Shown: positions 20,939 through 33,276 of the stretch, piece after piece
Numbering within the stretch: position 1 is the first letter of the stretch
Layout: each line of letters opens with the position of its first letter
From: Linyphia triangularis
Lineage: Eukaryota > Arthropoda > Arachnida > Araneae > Linyphiidae
NCBI GenBank assembly: GCA_963978545.1
Contig: OZ021732.1
Location: 32,394,123-32,458,122, forward strand
DNA: 64,000 nt
Reading direction: 5' to 3'
Position numbers and translations under genes: made by a program
Notes under the pieces: generated by a model
What the model was told of the DNA's origin: nothing
What the model saw: only the letters and a program-made list of their open reading frames with translations
Databases searched by the model: none

Positions 20939-21844
20939 TTACACATGTCATATAAATTACTCATTTTTTACATATTTATATGCAAAGGTTTTATTTTAAG
21001 GCTTTATTTTTTACAAATTTTATAGCAAATTTGATTGCATATTGGCTCCACATTATCAATTTCGGTTCTTCTGATCTTAAATTCCGTTTGAATTATGGTA
21101 TAGAAACTTAATTCGATATTGCCAGAGTACGCGACATTGATTAAAAGTACAATTAATACAATACATAATGAAAAAAAATATTAACTCAACAACTTATAAC
21201 ACTTTAAAATGATTTACTTCAAAATTATTTAAATTAGTAAAATGAACTGAATGTTAGTTTAGCTAAGTAAATAAAGCGATGCTTTTTATTCTTAAAAATT
21301 GCAGATTATTTAATGCAAATAATTAAAAAGCATCTTAACTTCAAGATAATTGGACTACTCAACTGTAATTTTATTTTTCGTTTAATACTTCAGAATTATT
21401 AGACAGCAATAAAAATTAGCTTGCATTTTCAAAAAACAACCACCAGCTGGTATTGTAAATATATTTTTCTGTAAAGGAATTAAGTATTTGAAATATTGCG
21501 TATAGCTGGTTTGAAAAAGTATTTAGAATGTTTTTATGTACTGTTCTTTAAATACTTCGCAATTCAAATAGGAGATATTAGAAATATGATGTAGAAGACG
21601 TGAAAGTTTCGCTACAGTAAATTATATTGCGATTTTTCTTATGCTATAAGATGTTGGTGACAGCTGCAGAAGAAAAATGTAAGAGAACTAAAGGATTACT
21701 ACCTATCAAATATATTTAGCTTTTACTTTTAAAAATTTCAGAAATAAAGCGTAACTTTTCAATAAATAAGTTGAAAATAATAACTTATAAGTTAGGAAAT
21801 TCAAATTAAATCAAAATTACCTCATGTAATTCAAATGAACATCA
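20939..21844. other. AT-rich intergenic, nothing recognised
   Basis: No ORF, RNA or structured repeat was seen. Confidence 0.4.
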
Positions 21845-22047
21845 GGTATCCTATGAGCATGCGCTATTTTTATGAAAACTATAAAAACAGATACCATTAT
21901 CACCACTGACCACATTCAAATACTGAACATCGTTGGTAAATCCGTGTTTGAGTTATGCTGACCACAAACAAATACACAGACATATTTGTAGATAACTTTT
22001 AACCCTCCAAAATGTTCAGAAATGTTAAAAAAAAAAAAAAAAAAAAA
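21845..22047 (+). repeat. Dispersed poly(A)-tailed repeat, copy 3 (3' half)
   Basis: Contains GAGCATGCGCTATTTTTATG, CTGAACATCGTTGG, GTTATGCTGACCACA, ACACAGACATA and ATGTTCAGAAATG, then poly(A). It is colinear with 7925-8133, so it is a 5'-truncated copy ending at the same poly(A) tail, as expected for retroposition. Confidence 0.65.
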
Positions 22048-22604
22048 CTACATTTTTTCTTGTTTATAATATTTAGAGTATATATTACTTAACTTTCAAA
22101 AAATTCTTTCAACCGGAAATATCAGGTTACCCAGCATATCATATTTGAAATTTGAAATAGCATACTTTGCGATTGTCCAACGGACGAGGTTAAATAAATT
22201 TTATATGAATTGAATTGTGAAGAAAATAAGCTTTATGTATTTTTACCGTAGAATAATGAAATAATATAAGCTTTGGTGTTTTTTATTCATGAAGAATTTC
22301 ATTTAGAAACATTTATCAATGAAACCGATTCAACAGCACAATTTAGTTTTAAAATGTCACTTCAGAGATTAATTTTTCAAATATAAGAAAAGAGTATTTG
22401 TTATTTTAAAAAGTAAAAACAGTTTATGGCTTGGAGATTATGTAAGAATACGGAGAAAAAAATTCCAATTTGAATAAATTGAAATGACATTTTAGACTAA
22501 ACGATACCAGAAGAATTACGTAAAAAATTCGTAAAATTAATTTATGAATTGTGTAACATTTCAAATGCAAAAGTAAAGAGAATTTAAAAAGGATTTGGTA
22601 CTCT

Positions 22605-22635
<31 letters not shown>

Positions 22636-23665
22636 TTAAATTTTATTTTTTTGAGCATAGTATTGTTTATTTAAATTTAGTTTTTCCCTTTACAATGATA
22701 CCTCATGTAGAAGTATTTTTAATATTTTTTTGAAGATGAAATTGGGAACTATTACTGTGAAGTTTTGTTTTGTTTCTTTTTTAAATGTGTTTCTCAAAAC
22801 TCCATTTTTCACAACTCATGTACTGTTTCTCAGAAAGTATTTCATATAGAAATCTACTTTTCTTTTCAGGGTATTTAGCAGACACTTGTTATTTTACTGA
22901 AGCTGGTTCTTAGTTGTAAGACATTTACTTTTTTTTAAATGAATTATCATGAAAATCGCTCAAATTTGTTAAAAATCCCAAGTGTTTTTTTTGACGAAAT
23001 AATCCAGAACAAAAAGTAGTTTAAAAATAACAACAAAAACTCACTTCAGTATATACAGATACATAAAAGGAATATGTGATAAAAATTTAAGGTAGATAAT
23101 TTTTGCATTTACCAAGAAAAAGGTACATATGTAATGAAAAATGAAATTTTGTGAAAAAACGCATATTAAAGAAAACCTTACTCTAATAGTTCGGCATACT
23201 AACTTCAAAAAATTATTAAAAATATTTCTAAATGAGAAAATATTACAAATGAGGTATAATTTTAAAGGGAAGAATTTAAATATTAATAAATAGTGATAAA
23301 CACAAAATAGATTTTTTATAAATTTTAGAGTACCAACTTCCCTTAAACGTTTTCAGTAAATTGCGAAATTTAAAATGTTTTGTACAAAATTATTAAATTT
23401 GGTGACAAATGCATCCCTAAGAAGTATTTTTTAATATATTTTTTTAAATGTTACAATAAAAACATACACATTTTTATACTTCAGACGCTGTTTTTTAAAA
23501 TGCTGCTTTTTCATACAAAGGGACCTTTTTATCGAAATCTACTCAATATTTTGTTAAATTTTTTTTCCCTGGTACGTATTGTATCTTTTGCATAAATATA
23601 AATAAGTTTATGTTTTTAAAATACTTCAGCGTTTTCATTTAAAAATTTAAATATATATATATATA
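22048..23665. other. AT-rich intergenic
   Basis: A run of about 28 A residues near 22611-22635 and a short TA tract at 23651-23665. The 71-codon ORF at 23380 shows no features. Confidence 0.4.
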
Positions 23666-23936
23666 CGCCAATTTTGGGTGCACTCAACTCACTTCTCTAA
23701 TTGGGTAATGTACTAATTAAACACTTAGTTTTCGTCGACTTGTGCTGCCATTTGGCTAGTAATATTTAATACTTTTCCCCCCTTTGTTTTATTTGAAAGT
23801 GATTGTGATGTTTCGTCTAATAAATTTAACTGTACTTTCCGTTTCTGATTTGGAAGTTTATTTCTCTTTTATTTCATTTATGCTTCCCTAAATAAATTCC
23901 CTAGACATTTAAAAAACCGAACCACTAACCCCCACA
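23666..23936 (+). repeat. 5' LTR of the full-length Ty3/gypsy element
   Basis: Begins CGCCAATTTTGGGTGCACTC and ends CTAACCCCCACA, followed by TTGGGGTCCTCGGCC, a likely primer-binding region. Unusually, the shared part does not begin with TG. The 3' copy is preceded by TGTC and this one by TATA, so the true first bases are uncertain. Confidence 0.8.
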
Positions 23937-25548
23937 TATTTTTGGGGTCCTCGGCCTGGATTAGCGAAAAGGAATTTTTAAAGGGGAATTGCTTTTAAAA
24001 TTTTTTAATTTCGAGTAATTTTTGGTTTTTGAATAAACCACGTCCCTGTAGCGATTCATTTTTCTTTGTTCGTTTTCAAAATTATTTGGTATAATAACAA
24101 GTGTATGCCTAGTAACCTGTTTCGTTTTGGTAACATGAGTTCAATAATATTTTTCATGAATGCACCCGTTTTAATCGAAAATCACCCTTATTCCTTCGAA
24201 CCCCTCGAAGATGAAATTTACAATTAAATTAATTTAAACGCGTCGTAAAGAAATTCTCAAAGTTCCAGTCTTCGTTCTTAGCCAGAAAGCATCCAGCTTC
24301 ATACGAAATTCTACGCCAACGAGTCTTCAACAAGCAGCGTGCCATTTCCAACTGGTGTCTCAACGTCTCATCAGTGTTCGTCTAAAATTTTCGAATCTTC
24401 AATCCCGAATTGCTGAAATTTTATCCGAGGCCCTTACCAGATAATTTGCCAAGATTAGTACTCTGTGTCCCGAAACCATCTACTACATTAATTTCGTGTT
24501 CTAAGCAGTGACAATCGACGTCTTCAAAGCCAGCAGTTTATTCCTTCAGATAAGTTCTGAATCATTGATACTTTCTTTTTCTAAGAATTGCATACTAGTT
24601 TTTTTTATTTACTTTTTTTTGAAAACCTCTTGCTTGGGTAAACTCTTCGCAACACAAATAAAGAGAAAGAATAATAATAAAAAAAAAAGGTCTTATCTAT
24701 AACCGGAAGTGATACCTTGAAGGATTTGATGTTGCAGTCTTTTATTTATATTTTCATTATTGTTCTAAGAATAGCTTACATTTAAATTGTTTTTATATTC
24801 CTTTTTATTCTTTTTGTCTGAATTAATACAAATAATATTATTCAATATACATTATTTTGACGGATAACTTTGGGTAATAATTCATTGTTTACTTTTCCAA
24901 ATGCAGCTGTTATTTTGAGAAGTTAGGTGATTTAAGTGAGGTAAACTTATCGTGTTAAAGTGTTCTTTTTATAAAGTATCCTTGGGTAATATTTTGTTTT
25001 GAATACTTAAAATATTATTCGCATCCTTATTCATAGTTTACTTTTCCAAATGCAGCTGTTATAATTTCTTATGCAATTAATTTTCTATGCAATACAAAGC
25101 ATAACTTATGCAGTATTATGTTTTAAAATATTATGCAATACAAAGTAAGTACATTATTATAAGTTGGTATGTTTATCGTGTTCTTGTCCAAGTGAAAAAA
25201 AAAATCTTTTCAGTAAAAAATTTCTGACGACTTGTTCTCATACAAAAGTTCATGAAATTCTAAAACCTTTTTCATACGGTAGTACTCTTTTACTTTTTTG
25301 TGAATTATCTGATTGACAGAGAGTTGATTAACTTCTGCAAAAATATATTTCTTCATTTTTAAAATGTATCTTCGTTAATTTCGTAGTGTTCTTAGTAGCA
25401 TACTCCATTTTTTTTTTTTTTTTTAAAAAAAGAGGAAAAGCACACAACATAAATCTACAAGCTTTTTTCCTTTTAGTCGTTATCTTTTAATTTCATTTTT
25501 ACGAATATTACAAAGTTTACTGGATTTCCACCAAATTTAAAGATCACC
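23937..25548 (+). other. Long (1.6 kb) leader of the Ty3/gypsy element
   Basis: Non-coding by inspection. A repeated phrase, GTTTACTTTTCCAAATGCAG, occurs at about 24888 and 25038. A T run lies at 25410-25424. The leader is much longer than the ~660-bp leader of the element at 16918, so an older insertion in it is possible, but no boundaries were found. Confidence 0.5.
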
Positions 25549-27276
25549 ATGGCTTTTCTTCTAAGAAGTAAAAAAGAGGATCTGTCGAACTTAGCCACAG
25601 AATTAGGCATAAAGATAACCGCTACCATGACCAAGCCGATCATCAAGGATTTAATCTTGGAAAATGAGAAGTATGACGAAGATGAAGTAAAAGTACTTCT
25701 CGAGAGCATCACCGAGGAAAGGTTGCAAGAGCAAGAGCGTCAAGAGGCCATCGAAGAACGAAAACGTCTAGAAGCCATCGAAGAACGGAAACGTCAAGAA
25801 GCCATCGAAGAACGGAGACGAGAAGCAGAGTTCGAGCTCGAGAAATTACGAATCCAAAACCAGAAGGATTCATCTTCGAAAAACGTCACAACAAACCAAG
25901 TACCAAGCAGACCTTCACGTGATACCTTCCACAAGTTCGATATGAAAGAAGATGTGAATCTTAACCTCATCCTGTTCGAGAGGCATGCAGAGCTGTCATC
26001 GATCCCTAAAGAAGAATGGGTTCAGCACCTCATAGGCCTACTTCCAGTCGACGTTGCACACTTAATTGCGCGGGAGTCCCCCGACAAGTCTCACGACTAT
26101 GATCACGTAAAGCAGTTGCTGCTACGAAGGTTCAAACTGTCTCCAGAAAGACTTCGCCAGATGTTCGTGTCACACCAAAAATCTCCTGAAGGAACTTGGT
26201 TGGATTTTCTCCATGAATTGCAAACTTACTTCGATGGATGGGTGGAAGGTCTTGAAGTGAAAACTTACGACCAGCTTCGTGACCTCATCATAGCAGATCA
26301 GATCAAGAGAAGAGCTCCTTACTAATTCAAAGAACATTTTCTAGATGAATGCACACTCATCAACTCGCCCAGAGAGCTGGCCCAAAAGTTCGAAAAATAC
26401 GAAGATGTCCGCAGAACGTTAAAGTCAAAGCAGTTCGACTCCTTGCCCAAAGGAAAATATGGGGCTAAATCGTCAAATTATGGGAACCCTTCCCGAAGAA
26501 CCGACAGTCACCGATACGAGGCCGGATCATCGAATAATCGTGGAAGCCCTCCCCGAAGAGCTGATAATCGCCGATATGAACCAAACCGGTCAGAAAGGAA
26601 CCATTTCAACAGTAATCGAAATACCGACACTGTCAGGCCTAGACAGTCACTCTGCAGTTATTGTAAAGAACCAGGACACTTCTACGTTAACTGCGACAAG
26701 CGCCGAAAAGATGCAGAATCCAACAATCCTCCGAGCAATTCTGTACAGACATGTACAATCATCCCATCAGAAGAGTTGAAATTTAAAGAAATCGTCATGG
26801 GAAAAAAACTCATCACCGCACTCGTAGACACAGGCAGTTCACTCAGTCTCGTTCGAGACGACATAGCCAAAGAAATCATCGATGAATCCAAGCTTTCGAA
26901 ACAAAGAAGAACGCTCTCAGGCTTAGGAAATTCCCAAGTCACAACGAAAGGATCATTCGAAATGAGTTTCACCACCGACGGAGAAGAATTTTCTCTAACA
27001 TGACATGTAGTGCCGCAATCACAGTTATCTTTCCAAGCAATTATCGGAATGGATGTTACGAATCAAGCTACATTTACAACGTCCAGGAATGGTATGAAAT
27101 TTCATAAAGATGAGCCCGCTGATTGGTTCATGCACATCTCCGAAACAAGTCCTAATGAAGAGATAGAGTTGGCCCACATAAGAGACATCAGGAAACAGAA
27201 CGTATTGAAGCAAGTTATCTCAACTTACAAGCCTGACAAAACTTTGTCAACAACGTATCCATGCGAATCATCCTGA
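25549..27276 (+). pseudogene. Gag and protease of the Ty3/gypsy element, two in-frame stops
   Basis: The frame starts at ATG 25549 (MAFLLRSKKEDLSNLATELG). A charged tandem-repeat region (EAIEERKRQ units, residues about 62-95) is followed by a SCAN-like capsid (RFKLSPERLRQMFVSHQK, TWLDFLHELQTYFDGW). TAA at 26323-26325 and TGA at 27001-27003 interrupt it, but the same frame continues through an Arg/Ser-rich segment, a zinc knuckle CSYCKEPGHFYVNC (CX2CX4HX4C), the protease core ALVDTGSSLSLV and IIGMDV, to 27276. Homologous to the gag at 17812 in all parts. The interruptions make this copy defective. Confidence 0.8.
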
Positions 27277-29761
27277 ATGACGACGTTCCAGTCTACCAAC
27301 CTGCGAGACGATTATCGAGTTCAGAAAAGTTAGAGGTCAATCAGCAAATCGACGAATGGCTAGAACAAGGAATCATCAGACCAAGCTCGTCAGACTACGC
27401 CAGCCCTATCGTACTAGTGAAGAGAAAAGTTCCACCCGCCTCTGTGTGGATTATAGGAAATTGAATAGAAAATTAGTCAAGGATCGATTTCCTTTACCTC
27501 TGATAGAAGATGTTCTAGACAAGCTACAAGATGCTCAAGTATATACTACACTCGACCTCAAGAATGGATTTTTTCATGTTGAAGTAGATGAAGAGAGCCG
27601 CAAGCTAACCTCTTTCATTATCCCCGACGGACAATTTGAGTTCAACAAAGTACCCTTTGGCTTAAGTACCAGTCCCAGTGTGTTTCAAAGGTACGTGTAC
27701 AACATCTTCCGAGATCTAATGAGAAAAGGCATCGTAATAATCTATATGGATGATTTGGTAATTCCCTCAAAGGATGAAGAAGAAGGTCTAAGAAACTTAC
27801 AGTCAGTACTAGAAGTTGCATCAAAATATGGCTTGGAGATGAAATGGAAGAAATGTCAGTTCCTGCAACGGAAAATAGAATTTCTAGGACACATAGTGGA
27901 AAACGGTACAATACGACCATCGTTGGCTAAAACGCAAGCAGTAAAGAAATTTCCCGTACCCACAACAGTGAAGCAAGTACAAAGCTTTCTCGGACTCACC
28001 GGCTATTTCCGCAAGTTCATACCAGAATACTCTAAAATAGCTAAGCCACTAAGTGACCTGACTAAGAAAAAAACTCCCTTTGCGTTCAATCTACCTCAAG
28101 TCGAAGCGTTCGAAAAACTCAAGAAACTCCTTACAGGAAGTCCAGTCTTGAGTATCTTCCGGCAAGGTCAGAGGACAGAATTACACACTGATGCCAGTTT
28201 ACAAGGCTATGGAGCTGTACTACTGCAAGAGTCCACCGACGGAAAGATGCATCCAGTCCAATACATGTCTAAGAAGACAACACCAGCTGAAATTAAATAC
28301 AGCAGCTACGAGCTTGAAGTGCTAGCTATTGCAAGCGCATTAAAGAAATTCCGCGTCTATCTTCTGGGAAACCATTTTAAAATAGTCACCGATTGTTCGG
28401 CATTCCAGAAGACTATGGATAAAAAAGATCTAGTTACTCGCATAGCTAGATGGGCATTATCCTTAGAAGAATTTGACTATCAGATCGAGCATCGACCTGG
28501 AGAAAGGATGAAACATGTAGATGCTCTGAGCAGAAATCCAGTCTTTATAATTGAGAGCGATACAATCACAGCTAGATTGCGCAAAGCTCAAGCAGAAGAT
28601 GAAAACATCAGTACTTTGAAGGCAGTCCTCAACAACAACGGTTCGTCAGAATTTTGTGAAAGAAACGGAATCCTCTACAAATTCGTAAATGGTCGCGAAT
28701 TAATTGTAGCACCGAAGGACATGCAGACGGAATTAATCAAGCTCGCGCATGAGAAAGGACACTTTTCGACTTCTAAGACGGAAAACGTCATAAAGCAGGA
28801 ATTCTTCATTCCAAATTTAAACGCCTTAGTCCGCAATGTCATCAACAACTGCGTCCCATGCATCTTAGCTAACAAGAAGAGCGGAAAAAAAGAAGGATTT
28901 CTAAATCCAATTGCGAAAGAAGACGTTCCCTTAAGTACGTATCACGTAGATTTTATTGGTCCAATGCCCTCTACCAACAAAAAATATCAGCACATATTGA
29001 CTGTTGTTGACGCATTTACCAAATTCACATGGCTGTATCCAGTGAAGTGTACTTCTGCGGAAGATTTAATAGACAAACTAAGGTTACAACAAAAAACTTT
29101 CGGGAATCCCAAAAGAATACTCACAGATCGAGGATCAGCATTTACTTCGAAAGCCTTCACTGATTTTTGCACTGAAGAAGGAATTCAACACTTGCAAATT
29201 GCTACCGGAGTACCTCGAGGAAACGGTCAAGTAGAAAGGATCCATCGCACTCTAATACCTGTCCTAACCAAGTTATCGTTAGATGACTCGACAAAATGGT
29301 ACAAATATGTCGACCAACTACAACGAATACTCAACAGCACGACTAATAGAAGTACCAAGTGGACACCTTTTGAACTCTTAACAGGTGTTACCATGAGGAA
29401 TAAGGACGACTTGAAAATACGAGATCTACTCATGGAAGAGATAGAAGATGAGGTTCAGGAGCAAAGGAACTCACTGCGACAAGAAGCAAAGAGGAACATC
29501 CAAAAGATTCAAGCCGAAAACAAACGGACCTATAACAAGAAACGCAAGAAAGCTCCGAACTATAGGGAAGGTGATTTGGTGGCAATCCAGCGAACGCAGT
29601 TCGGTTCTGGGTTAAAACTAAGACCCAAATTCCTAGGACCCTATAAAATTACAAAAGTAAAACCCAAAGATAGGTATGACGTACAAAAAATAGGTAACCA
29701 GGAAGGGCCTAATATAACTTCTACATCCGCTGATCTAATGAAATTTTATTCTACTAAATAA
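27261..29761 (+). pseudogene. Pol of the Ty3/gypsy element: reverse transcriptase, RNase H, integrase
   Basis: Pol follows a frameshift near 27250. The first frame, 27261-27435, gives the RT start (LNDDVPVYQPARRLSSSEK, SSSDYASPIVLVKRK). A second frameshift near 27432 moves to the frame open to TAA 29759-29761. That frame has RT boxes CVDYRKLN, TTLDLKNGFFHVEV, KVPFGLSTSPSVFQR and the catalytic YMDD (27743-27754); RNase H (LHTDASLQGYGAVLLQ, SSYELEVLAI, IVTDCSAF); an integrase zinc-binding H-H-C-C (HEKGHFSTSKTE, CVPCIL) and core (YHVDFIGPM, ILTDRGSAFTSKAF, GVPRGNGQVERIH). The long open stretch (about 780 codons) shows the enzymes decayed only recently. Confidence 0.9.
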
Positions 29762-30326
29762 ATTAACTTAACATAAATACTCTTCAAAAATAATATGTAA
29801 ACATTGCCATAATTGTCTTTCGCCCAACGTCATTATTGTTCATTTTATATGTCATTGTTCATTTTATATATCATTGTTTGATATTCAATTTAAGATGCAA
29901 CTCCAGCCATAGCATAGGACCCAGCCACTGATGCAGTTCCTACCATCTTCAAATAGACTTGATCCTGAACTTTTCGAACAATTACAAATGAACATTGTGA
30001 TCGTCAACGAAATGTTTTCATTTTGTCTTAGTTTTATACTTTATTTTACTTAAGTATTATCACATGTCTTGCCCATTTCCATGTGTTTCATCGATGAGGT
30101 CATCGATCTACAGGATGGCCGAATCTGTAGGATTTTTATTATCCCATATCAATTGTTTACCGTACATTTCAATTTCCTCTTGTAAAGACAGATGGCACTG
30201 CAAGACGATGTTGCTTTTTTTTTTTTTTTTTTTTTATTACGAATAAGTATTCGTACTCCGCGATTTTATTTTTTTAAGCAGAAGCACACCGGATCCCATT
30301 CGGGAACAAACACGCTGAACTCTGTC
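29762..30326 (+). other. 3' untranslated part of the Ty3/gypsy element
   Basis: No env-like ORF. Contains a repeated TTGTTCATTTTATATRTCA phrase (29838-29875) and a T run at 30210-30233. A convincing polypurine tract directly before the 3' LTR was not seen. Confidence 0.5.
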
Positions 30327-30597
30327 CGCCAATTTTGGGTGCACTCAACTCACTTCGCTAATTGGGTAATGTACTAATTAAACACTTAGTTTTCGTCGAC
30401 TTGTGCTGCCATTTGGCTAGTAATATTTAATACTTTTCCCCCCTTTGTTTTATTTGAAAGTGATTGTGATGTTTCGTCTAATAAATTTAACTGTACTTTC
30501 CGTTTCTGATTTGGAAGTTTATTTCTCTTTTATTTCATTTTTGCTTCCCTAAATAAATTCCCTAGACATTTAAAAAACCGAACCACTAACCCCCACA
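30327..30597 (+). repeat. 3' LTR of the full-length Ty3/gypsy element
   Basis: 271 bp, differing from the 5' LTR at two visible positions. Confidence 0.85.
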
Positions 30598-31218
30598 TAT
30601 TTATGTAAACAATTTTTTAACAAAAGATTTCATCAGTTTAAGTAATAGTGTTTTAATATTTGCAAGGAAAAACTTTAAACCAAATCTGATATGCCTAGAA
30701 AATAGAAAACTAAAGAAAAGAAGATGCTATAAATAGTTTCTGGGAAAAGTACACAAAGAAGCCTACTTTAACATGGATAATATATGGAGCCTTTTGATCC
30801 CCCTTTAAATATTTTGCATTGTTACATTTTTCTAAATGTATACTTGTGTGCTTGGATTTAGATACTTCGCGTAACATTTCTTGAATTCAACAAAAAATTT
30901 CATTGTATTTTAGAAAAAAAAAACATTTCATAAATGATCTATTCTGCGTTTATGTGAAAATTGTGTAATGACTTGTAATAGAAGAAACGATTGTCATCTC
31001 ACGTCATAAATGGATAATTTTTTATTTTGGATAAAAGAAATAATCTGACAAATAATACAAGTTTCACAATAAATCCTTCCTAAGAGCCAGAAAAAAATCT
31101 TCTAATTTATTTCGCATCATTTATTTACTGTTTTCTTCTTTTCTATGCACATCAGATTAGGTGTCTAGTCGAAGGTAAATAATCATAAAATGAGTATTCA
31201 AATCAAAAGTATGACGTG
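30598..31218. other. AT-rich intergenic, nothing recognised
   Basis: No ORF or repeat with recognisable structure. Confidence 0.4.
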
Positions 31219-31505
31219 ATATAATATAATATAATATAATATAATATAATATAATATAATATAATATAATATAATATAATATAATATAATATAATATAAT
31301 ATAATATAATATAATATAATATAATATAATATAATATAATATAATATAATATAATATAATATAATATAATATAATATAATATAATATAATATAATATAAT
31401 ATAATATAACATAATATAATATAATATAATATAATATAATATAGCATAACACTACACTACACTACAATACAATACAATACAATACAATACAATATAATAT
31501 AATAA
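31219..31505. repeat. Pentanucleotide (ATAAT)n array with variant blocks
   Basis: About 44 units of ATAAT (31219-31440, one A-to-C change near 31410), then ACTAC units, then AATAC units, then ATAAT again. All keep the 5-base period, so the array evolved by unit replacement. Long minus-strand ORFs through it are a by-product of the period. Confidence 0.97.
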
Positions 31506-32620
31506 CAATTAATTCAATACAATATAATAAGCAAAAACTAATAGAGACACATAACAATCTATACCTCACATTTAAATTGTTTGCATAAATTTATTGGGTT
31601 GGGCATTTTTTTTTTTTTTTTTTGATAATTAGTAGAAAGAACCTCGATTTCAATTTTCTTCATTCTTACTTGTCACCTAACAAGGTTAGAAATGGAAATT
31701 TAATAAAAGTTCACTGTACGTATTTTGAATAATCTGTAGCGTATAATCACTCTTTCCCTTTAATTTGATTTCCTTGTAAACAGTCCTCTTGATTACACTG
31801 AGCTAAAGAATACGGAACTGGAGTGCTGACTGAGCTTGCCGAAACCGAATCGCACCCTTTAGCAAGTGTACGAATACGTCAAGGCAAAAGCAAAGAACTG
31901 GAAGGAGAAAAGTAGTTCCGCCCCATAGCTTCATGCATTGATAATTATGGGTGAAGTTTGGACTTTTCACTTGCAATCAACACATTTTATACAGAAACAA
32001 ATTATTTTTTATTGAATTAGAATTCTTGCTTCCCAAGTCAAGATATTAAGGTATTATTTTTATTGAAAATAATACTGTTTACATGAGAATGGAAATGTCC
32101 CAAATCAAGCAAAATAGAAATTTAGGTTACGGGATCTAACTTATTTGCCATGTTTACAAGATAGAAATTATTTTATGGATTATTCGGGAAATTGGGTCAA
32201 GTATGTGAATTTGATTTCAAATGCCTATTTTAACTTTTTGGGGCACGGAGGGAGTAAAAATATCCCACCTTTTGATGCACGTTCTGCATTTTGAGGCTTT
32301 TTTAGAACCACATCCAAACAGTACAATAGCTGCATAAGCATTAAAATTTCAATAAAAAAATAGATGCATTTTATTTTCTAAAATCCTATTGCCGTGTTGC
32401 CTTGCGCCAAATAAATTTATATCCAATCAACCTATGCCCCGAAAGTGTTAAGAAGAAACACATGTTAGCCTAGAGATTTCAATCCTTTTTTGTGCGTTTT
32501 AATTTTTGGAAATAAATGTGCTTTTTTTTAACAATCAAACTAACAATGACTTTAATTTTAAAACGCTATTTTAGAAAAAAAAAAATGTGATTTATTTTTC
32601 TACTATTATATTGAATGAAA
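31506..32620. other. Intergenic, nothing convincing
   Basis: T run at 31603-31624. The less AT-rich patch 31795-31925 (GAGCTTGCCGAAACCGAATC) has no ORF I can assign. Confidence 0.4.
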
Positions 32621-33276
32621 ACAATGTTGGTTGTCAAAAACGTTTAAATAAATTATTGAATAATAAAATAACAATTAATGAAATACATAGTCAATTTATT
32701 TTCAAGAATTTCATACAAAACAATATAATACACTTTTAGATTAATGAGCTTAAAGGATAGACAATAAATAAAAAGTTTCGCAAATTGTGTACCTGCAAGA
32801 TTGTTGTATAGAACTTTCACATATTCTTTTTTCAGAACTTTTTGAGCAATGAGTATCCTCATGAATGAGAATTAGAATCCATTTATATTTCAACTTGTTC
32901 ATTTTGACTGTATAAATTTACATTCTTACATTACAATTTACATTCTTACATTATATTACAATGTTGGTTGTCAAAAACGTTTAAATAAATTATTGAATAA
33001 TAAAATAACAATTAATGAAATACATAGTCAATTTATTTCCATTCCATTTATTTTCAAGAATTTCATGCAAAACAATATAATATACTTTTAGATTAATGAG
33101 CTTAAAGGATAGACAATAAATAAAAAGTTTCGCAAATTGTGTACCTGCAAGATTGTTGTATAGAACTTTCACATATTCTTTTTTCAGAACTTTTTGAGCA
33201 ATGAGTATCCTCATGAATGAGAATTAGAATCCATTTATATTTCAACTTGTTCATTTTGACTGTATAAATTTACATT
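32621..33276. repeat. Recent 337-bp tandem duplication
   Basis: ACAATGTTGGTTGTCAAAAA starts at 32621 and at 32958. The two units match over more than 300 bases with very few substitutions (for example CATACAAAA versus CATGCAAAA). The second unit has a 15-bp insertion (near 33036-33052). A minus-strand frame starting MRILIAQKVLKKEYVKVLY (69 and 74 codons) is open in both units, and the insertion keeps it in frame. No domain is recognised in it. Confidence 0.92.

Larger units (their letters stand above)
23666..30597 (+). mobile_element. Full-length Ty3/gypsy retrotransposon with broken gag-pol
   Basis: Two 271-bp LTRs (23666-23936, 30327-30597) differ at only two positions seen by eye (T/G in the CACTTCKCTAATTG block, A/T in TTTCATTTWTGC). 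Between them lie a long leader, gag, protease, reverse transcriptase, RNase H and integrase in Ty3/gypsy order. The total is 6.9 kb. Flanks are TATA (left) and TATT (right), an approximate 4-bp target duplication. Low LTR divergence shows recent insertion, yet the coding region has two in-frame stops and two frameshifts, so this copy is not autonomous. Confidence 0.85.

Noticed and set aside
28675..29433. Antisense ORFs across the integrase region
   Set aside because: Shadows of the strongly supported plus-strand pol frame.
31157..31452. Long minus-strand ORFs of repeating YYIIL
   Set aside because: By-product of a 5-base satellite read in triplets; no start context or domain.
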